From contig NZ_CP029693.1 of assembly GCF_003228315.1 (NCBI RefSeq), positions 434,001 through 498,000 of the forward strand: a stretch of DNA of 64,000 bases, given 5' to 3'. Origin of the DNA: Pseudomonas putida (GTDB taxonomy: Bacteria > Pseudomonadota > Gammaproteobacteria > Pseudomonadales > Pseudomonadaceae). The position numbers and the translations under genes are program-made. Shown here piece by piece: positions 60,434-64,000 of this stretch (its first letter is position 1; every line of letters begins with the position of its first letter). The notes beneath the pieces were generated by a model that saw only the letters and a program-made list of their open reading frames with translations, searched no databases and was not told where the DNA came from.

Positions 60434-60533
60434 ATCGCGGGCAAGCCTTGCTCCCACAGGGTTTGAGTCGGTCACAAGTTTTGTGTTCACCAATAACCTG
60501 TGGGAGCAAGGCTTGCCCGCGATGGGGCCATTG
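60434..60533. repeat. REPIN, GCAAGGCTTGCCCGCG type
   Basis: Inverted arms begin ATCGCGGGCAAGCC and end GGCTTGCCCGCGAT, loop of about 50 bases. It lies between the convergent DUF934 and octaheme cytochrome genes. Confidence 0.93.
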
Positions 60534-60546
60534 GATCAGCCCCCGA

Positions 60547-62919
60547 TCATTTCAACGCCGGATCTCCCATGTTCATCTTCTTCCAGCCCTGCAACAGCAC
60601 CTGCGCCTTGGGCTCCTGGCCGTTGTTGAGGTAGTACTGGATCAACGCCAGGCGTGCATTGCGGTTGGTGGGATCGACTTTCAACAGCCGTTCAAGCTCG
60701 TCGCAGGCTTCAGACACCTTGCCGCTGTCGTGCAGCGCCACTGCTAGCACATAACCGTATTGCGCAGTCTGTGGTTCCAGTTGCGCGGCCTTGTTCAGAA
60801 ACGGCATAGCCTGCGAGGATTTACCGGCGCGTACCAATGACAGGCCCTGGGTGTGTTGCAGCAAGGCAGCGTCGGGGTGTTCTTTCAGGCCTTGCGCCAA
60901 CAGCGCCTGCGCCTCCTCGTTGCGACCATTGGCCTCCAGCCATTGCACCAAAGTAACCAATGCCGGGTAGAAGTCCGGATCACGCTTGAGTGCGGTTCGC
61001 AGCAGCGCTTCAACTTCGTCATTGCGACCACTGGCCTGATACAGCAGGGCCAGGTTGAGGTTGGCTTCGGCGCGTTCGAGCAGGCTTTTCTGCACTGTCT
61101 CGTACTCGGCGATGGCACTGTTCCAACGGTCCTGCGCAGTGCCCAGGCCGTTGCGAGCCACGCTGAGCAGGTCCCGTGCCGCCGCGATACGCACGGCTTT
61201 CACCGGATCGCTCAGCAACGGCGTGAGCAGCGATGCGCGTTCCGGTGGCGGCAGGAACGCGCTGACTGCATGCACAGCGCTTTCACGCACCTGTGGCGCC
61301 GGATTGTTCAGGTCCTTGGTCGCCAGTTTCAGCGCCTGCTCACTGGGGTAGGCGGGCAACTCGTTGAGCAGGGTCGCCCGCTGGATCGCCGGCAGGTTGC
61401 TGCGTTGCAGTTGCTCGTACAGCGCTTGCGCCGCACCCGCCTGGCCGTTGCGGATCAACCACAGGCTCTCGTCGTAGCGTGGCGCTTGCGCCATGCCTGC
61501 ATTGGCGGTGTTCCAAAGCTTGAACTGCTCGGTGACCTTGTCGCCGGCCTTGCCCTGGTGGCAGGTCAGGCAGGCGTCCGGCGTGCCCAGTTTTGCAGCG
61601 CGCTCCGGGTTGGGGATGCTGAAACTGTGGTCGTGACGGAAGTCGTTACCCATGTAGAACTTGCCGGGCATGTGGCAATCCACGCACTGCGAGCCCGGTT
61701 GACCCATGGTGTGGCGGGTGTGCTCGATGGAGTCGTAGTTCTTCGCTTGCAGGCCATTGCCGTCGACACCTTCCACTGTCGTCTTGCCTGCCGTGTTATG
61801 GCATTGCAGGCAGACACCATTGCCCGGCGCCTTGAGCTGGGTGCTGTGAGGGTTGTGGCAATTGCTGCAGCGCACGCCCTTGTCGAACATTTTGCTTTGA
61901 GCGAAGGAGCCGTGTTCGAATACCTCATCCTTGATCTTGCCGTCCAGCGCATACAACTCACGGGTCAGTGGGCTGGGCAGGTAGTCGTCCATCAGGCGCT
62001 TGCCGACGGTAAAACCATCGCCCAACGGCGCGCGGCGGGAGTGGCAGCGGGCACAGGTTTCGATTTCGACGGTGGCGTTCTTGTCCTTGAGGTCGACGGC
62101 AAAGCCGGCGTGGATCAGATCGGTCTTTTTCGCCGTCCATTCCAAGTGATTGGAGGCCGGACCGTGACAGGCCTGGCAACCGACCCCGAGACTGTTCCAC
62201 TGACTGTCGAAGGTGTTTTTTGCCGCATCGAAATTGCGCTTGTAACCGGTGGTGTGGCATTCGACGCACATGAAGTTGGCGTTCTGGCTCGGTTTGCTCC
62301 AGTGCAGCGGATCCTTGAAGGTCACGCCCTGGCCCGGATACAGGTGAAACCAGCGCTGTTTCTCGGTATCCCAGGCCACGCCCAGGGCTTGCAAGCGGCC
62401 ATCGCCGACTTCGATCAGGTATTGCTGCAACGGTGCGATGCCAAAGGTGTAGGCGACCTTGAAGTCGGCGTTCTTGCCATCGATGCCGGGGGTGTTGACC
62501 CAGAAGCCGTCGTCTTTGCGCGAAAAACGGGTGGTTTCGTTTTCCGCCTTGAACGTCACGTTGTTGAAGTCACCGAGCATGGTGTCGGCGCTGGCCGCCT
62601 GCATCGCCAATTGGTGGTGGGAGCCTTGCCAGTCCTTGACCTGGGCGCTGTGGCAGCCCTGGCATTGTTGCTCGTCGACCATTTTCGCCGGTGCTGCTTC
62701 GGGCACGGCGGCCACCGGTTGCGGCTTGGCCGGTTGCACGGCGGGTTTGCTCACGGGTGCCAGAGGTACCGGAGTCGGCTGGCTGGCGAACAGGAACCAG
62801 CCGATGCCCGCGACGGCCAACAGCAGGATGCCGATGGTGACGGGAAACAGGTAACGGTTGATGAGGGTCGGTTGCGAATCAGGGTTTGCGGTTGGCGCTT
62901 TGTTTTTATGTGTCGGCAT
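60547..62919 (-). CDS. Membrane-anchored octaheme cytochrome c with HEAT-like and TPR regions
   Basis: A 790-residue protein. Helix 22-44 anchors it; a Pro/Ala/Val linker follows. Eight CxxCH heme sites are at residues 86, 218, 248, 289, 351, 370, 412 and 450. HEAT-like helices (APQVRESAVHAVSAFLPPPE, KAVRIAAARDLLSVARNG) and then TPRs (ANLNLALLYQASGRNDEVEA, YPALVTLVQWLEANGRNEEA, YGYVLAVALHDSGKVSEACD) complete it. The heme part belongs to the cytochrome c-554-like multiheme class. The ATG at 62919 is chosen because GGAAG precedes it. Periplasmic electron transfer is expected; donor, acceptor and substrate are unknown. Confidence 0.88.
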   Translation of the reverse strand: MPTHKNKAPTANPDSQPTLINRYLFPVTIGILLLAVAGIGWFLFASQPTPVPLAPVSKPAVQPAKPQPVAAVPEAAPAKMVDEQQCQGCHSAQVKDWQGSHHQLAMQAASADTMLGDFNNVTFKAENETTRFSRKDDGFWVNTPGIDGKNADFKVAYTFGIAPLQQYLIEVGDGRLQALGVAWDTEKQRWFHLYPGQGVTFKDPLHWSKPSQNANFMCVECHTTGYKRNFDAAKNTFDSQWNSLGVGCQACHGPASNHLEWTAKKTDLIHAGFAVDLKDKNATVEIETCARCHSRRAPLGDGFTVGKRLMDDYLPSPLTRELYALDGKIKDEVFEHGSFAQSKMFDKGVRCSNCHNPHSTQLKAPGNGVCLQCHNTAGKTTVEGVDGNGLQAKNYDSIEHTRHTMGQPGSQCVDCHMPGKFYMGNDFRHDHSFSIPNPERAAKLGTPDACLTCHQGKAGDKVTEQFKLWNTANAGMAQAPRYDESLWLIRNGQAGAAQALYEQLQRSNLPAIQRATLLNELPAYPSEQALKLATKDLNNPAPQVRESAVHAVSAFLPPPERASLLTPLLSDPVKAVRIAAARDLLSVARNGLGTAQDRWNSAIAEYETVQKSLLERAEANLNLALLYQASGRNDEVEALLRTALKRDPDFYPALVTLVQWLEANGRNEEAQALLAQGLKEHPDAALLQHTQGLSLVRAGKSSQAMPFLNKAAQLEPQTAQYGYVLAVALHDSGKVSEACDELERLLKVDPTNRNARLALIQYYLNNGQEPKAQVLLQGWKKMNMGDPALK

Positions 62920-63003
62920 TACGACTTCCGTAGTCAAGGTACGCGTTCATGCTCAATGCAGCTTTGTCGGATGTTATACACCTGTCAAATGCCGACATCC
63001 CAC

Positions 63004-63103
63004 TGTAGGAGCGAGCAAGCTCGCGATGGACGTCAACGATGATGGGGGAAACCTGACACCCCACGTTGTTCTTGAGTCCATCGCGAGCATGCTCGCTCCT
63101 ACA
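63004..63103. repeat. REPIN
   Basis: Inverted arms (TGTAGGAGCGAGCAAGC and its inverted copy with one mismatch, GAGCATGCTCG) around a loop starting GGACGTCAACGA. It lies between the spermidine-synthase-like and cytochrome genes, both read leftwards. Confidence 0.93.
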
Positions 63104-63125
63104 AGTAACGGTGTGGTTTGCCGTT

Positions 63126-64000
63126 TCATTCCCCGACAAACCACCGGTAATACGGATTCCCCCCATCACCGGCCATCACCTCGCGAATATCCCGTCCCCA
63201 GGCATCGCGATCGCCGTCATAGGCATGCAGGCTCGCCCGATAAAACTGCATCAGGCGCTGGCGGTGTGCATTCATGCGCTCATTGAACGCCGCATCGGCA
63301 TTCACCAGCGGCGGAGCAATGTGCAAGTCAAGCAACGCCGGCAATACCCGGGTGATCTCCTTGGCCCGCACCCAGGGCGCGTATTCGATCCGTGGTTGGT
63401 CATCGGTCACGGGCGGCGCATCGGCGGCAAAGCGTTGCAGGCCGTCGCGGTCTGTCACCCAGGTGGCGAGCAACGCAGCGGCCGAGCCGATACCGACATC
63501 CTGCAAGGTGCTGCGTACGCTGTCCTGCTGGAAGCGCTGGCTGATCTTGGCCGCATCCAGCTCGATGGGCTCGAGCGAACCGACCAGCAGCATCTCGTGG
63601 AACTCGCTGGTCCACACGTTGGCGTAGGGGAACACGTCGAGGAAGCTGCGCACCAGCGAGCGGGAATCGTCGATGTTCTGGGTCGGCAGCGGCAGCCACT
63701 GGGCGACCAGGCCTTGTTTCTGCAAACGGCTGGCGGCCAGTTGGTAGAAGTCCCGGGAATACAGATTGACCACGCCGGCGGCGGAAGGCGGAGGCGGTTC
63801 GAGGGTGATCAGGTCATAACGTTGCGGGTTGCGCAGCAGTTCCTGGCGACCGTCATGCAGGCGTACATCGACGCCAGGGTCGGCGGCGGCATTGAAGTTG
63901 CCCTTGAACAACGGTGCGGCCTTGACCACCGACGGCAGCAGTTCGGCGACAACGCGATGTTCCAGACCGGGGTAGCGGGTCAGGGCGCCAGCGGTGATAC
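63126..64000 (-). CDS. Spermidine synthase-like protein, C-terminal part (cut by window edge)
   Basis: The frame is open to the right edge; 291 residues are visible. It begins within the Rossmann core (ITAGALTRYPGLEHRVVAEL resembles motif I and the acidic strand end), then DGRQELLRNPQRYDLITLEP (motif with Asp), PPPPSAAGVVNLYSRDFYQL and AASRLQKQGLVAQWLPL, as in spermine/spermidine synthases and fused MFS-spermidine synthase proteins. The usual catalytic Asp of true synthases is replaced by the EPPPP stretch, so it may be a relative with another role. The N-terminal part, perhaps with membrane helices, lies outside. Confidence 0.8.
   Translation of the reverse strand, partial: ITAGALTRYPGLEHRVVAELLPSVVKAAPLFKGNFNAAADPGVDVRLHDGRQELLRNPQRYDLITLEPPPPSAAGVVNLYSRDFYQLAASRLQKQGLVAQWLPLPTQNIDDSRSLVRSFLDVFPYANVWTSEFHEMLLVGSLEPIELDAAKISQRFQQDSVRSTLQDVGIGSAAALLATWVTDRDGLQRFAADAPPVTDDQPRIEYAPWVRAKEITRVLPALLDLHIAPPLVNADAAFNERMNAHRQRLMQFYRASLHAYDGDRDAWGRDIREVMAGDGGNPYYRWFVGE

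Noticed and set aside
51504..63103. Regularly recurring palindromes as a possible CRISPR array
   Set aside because: The units are kilobases apart, inverted and intergenic, with no cas genes; they are REP/REPIN elements.

Overview
The window is a GC-rich, densely packed chromosomal stretch from a Pseudomonas, most likely of the P. fluorescens group. Three things point there. (1) Gene order: mltD-gloB-yafS-like-rnhA-dnaQ-ldcA, nadK-phosphoesterase-glpG-DUF1315-DUF2797-pepN, and moxR-DUF58-DUF4381-batA-batB-batD next to gdhB are arrangements I recall from P. aeruginosa PAO1 (around PA1812-1818, PA3083-3089 and PA3068-3075; locus tags recalled, not checked). (2) The 180-kDa-class NAD-glutamate dehydrogenase. 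(3) At least 17 copies of Pseudomonas-type REP palindromes, mostly as inverted pairs (REPINs). I see no rRNA, tRNA, CRISPR array, prophage or transposase, and no sign of a genomic island.

Layout. 1-3425: cell-wall transglycosylase (cut by the left edge), glyoxalase II, a degenerate methyltransferase, RNase HI and the DNA polymerase III proofreading subunit. 3506-7299: lysine decarboxylase with a hairpin leader, a streptothricin-acetyltransferase-like GNAT, and a LysR regulator. 7398-11637: a small conserved protein, a chromate/FMN reductase, a TetR/DUF2855 divergent pair and an arsB without other ars genes. 11742-19345: DUF1853 protein, then nadK, phosphoesterase, rhomboid protease, DUF1315, DUF2797 and aminopeptidase N, closely spaced or overlapping. 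19486-23159: a YCF48-type propeller protein with an MMPL/RND permease. 23288-30175: a divergent sugar-acid (probably pentonate) catabolic locus: dehydratase and GntR regulator on one strand; transporter, AraD1-family enzyme and semialdehyde dehydrogenase on the other. 30369-32044: small, largely undescribed proteins, several exported. 32153-37628: sbcD-sbcC plus a coupled glutathione transferase. 37843-44688: six-gene MoxR/vWA (Bat) operon. 44957-50703: a small acidic protein and gdhB with a structured 0.5-kb leader. 50786-57955: accessory single genes (unknown cytosolic protein, lipoprotein, periplasmic cupin, ABM monooxygenase, MocR regulator/AhpD-like pair, LysR, GNAT, unknown). 58253-60402: cysI with DUF934. 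60547-64000: a membrane-anchored octaheme cytochrome with HEAT and TPR regions, and a spermidine-synthase-like protein cut by the right edge.

How the genes work together. The clearest pathway is 24194-30175: uptake of an aldonic acid, dehydration to a 2-keto-3-deoxy acid, conversion to alpha-ketoglutarate semialdehyde and oxidation to alpha-ketoglutarate. CysI plus DUF934 serves assimilatory sulfite reduction. SbcCD processes DNA ends and hairpins, fitting for a genome this rich in REP hairpins. GdhB feeds glutamate carbon into the TCA cycle.

The least described material is the small-protein cluster (30881-32044), the DUF1853 and DUF2797 proteins (which carry nuclease-like motifs to my eye), the octaheme-HEAT-TPR protein, the structured leaders of ldcA and gdhB, and REPINs whose loop sequences are shared between loci. 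I found no single large new defence or mobile system.
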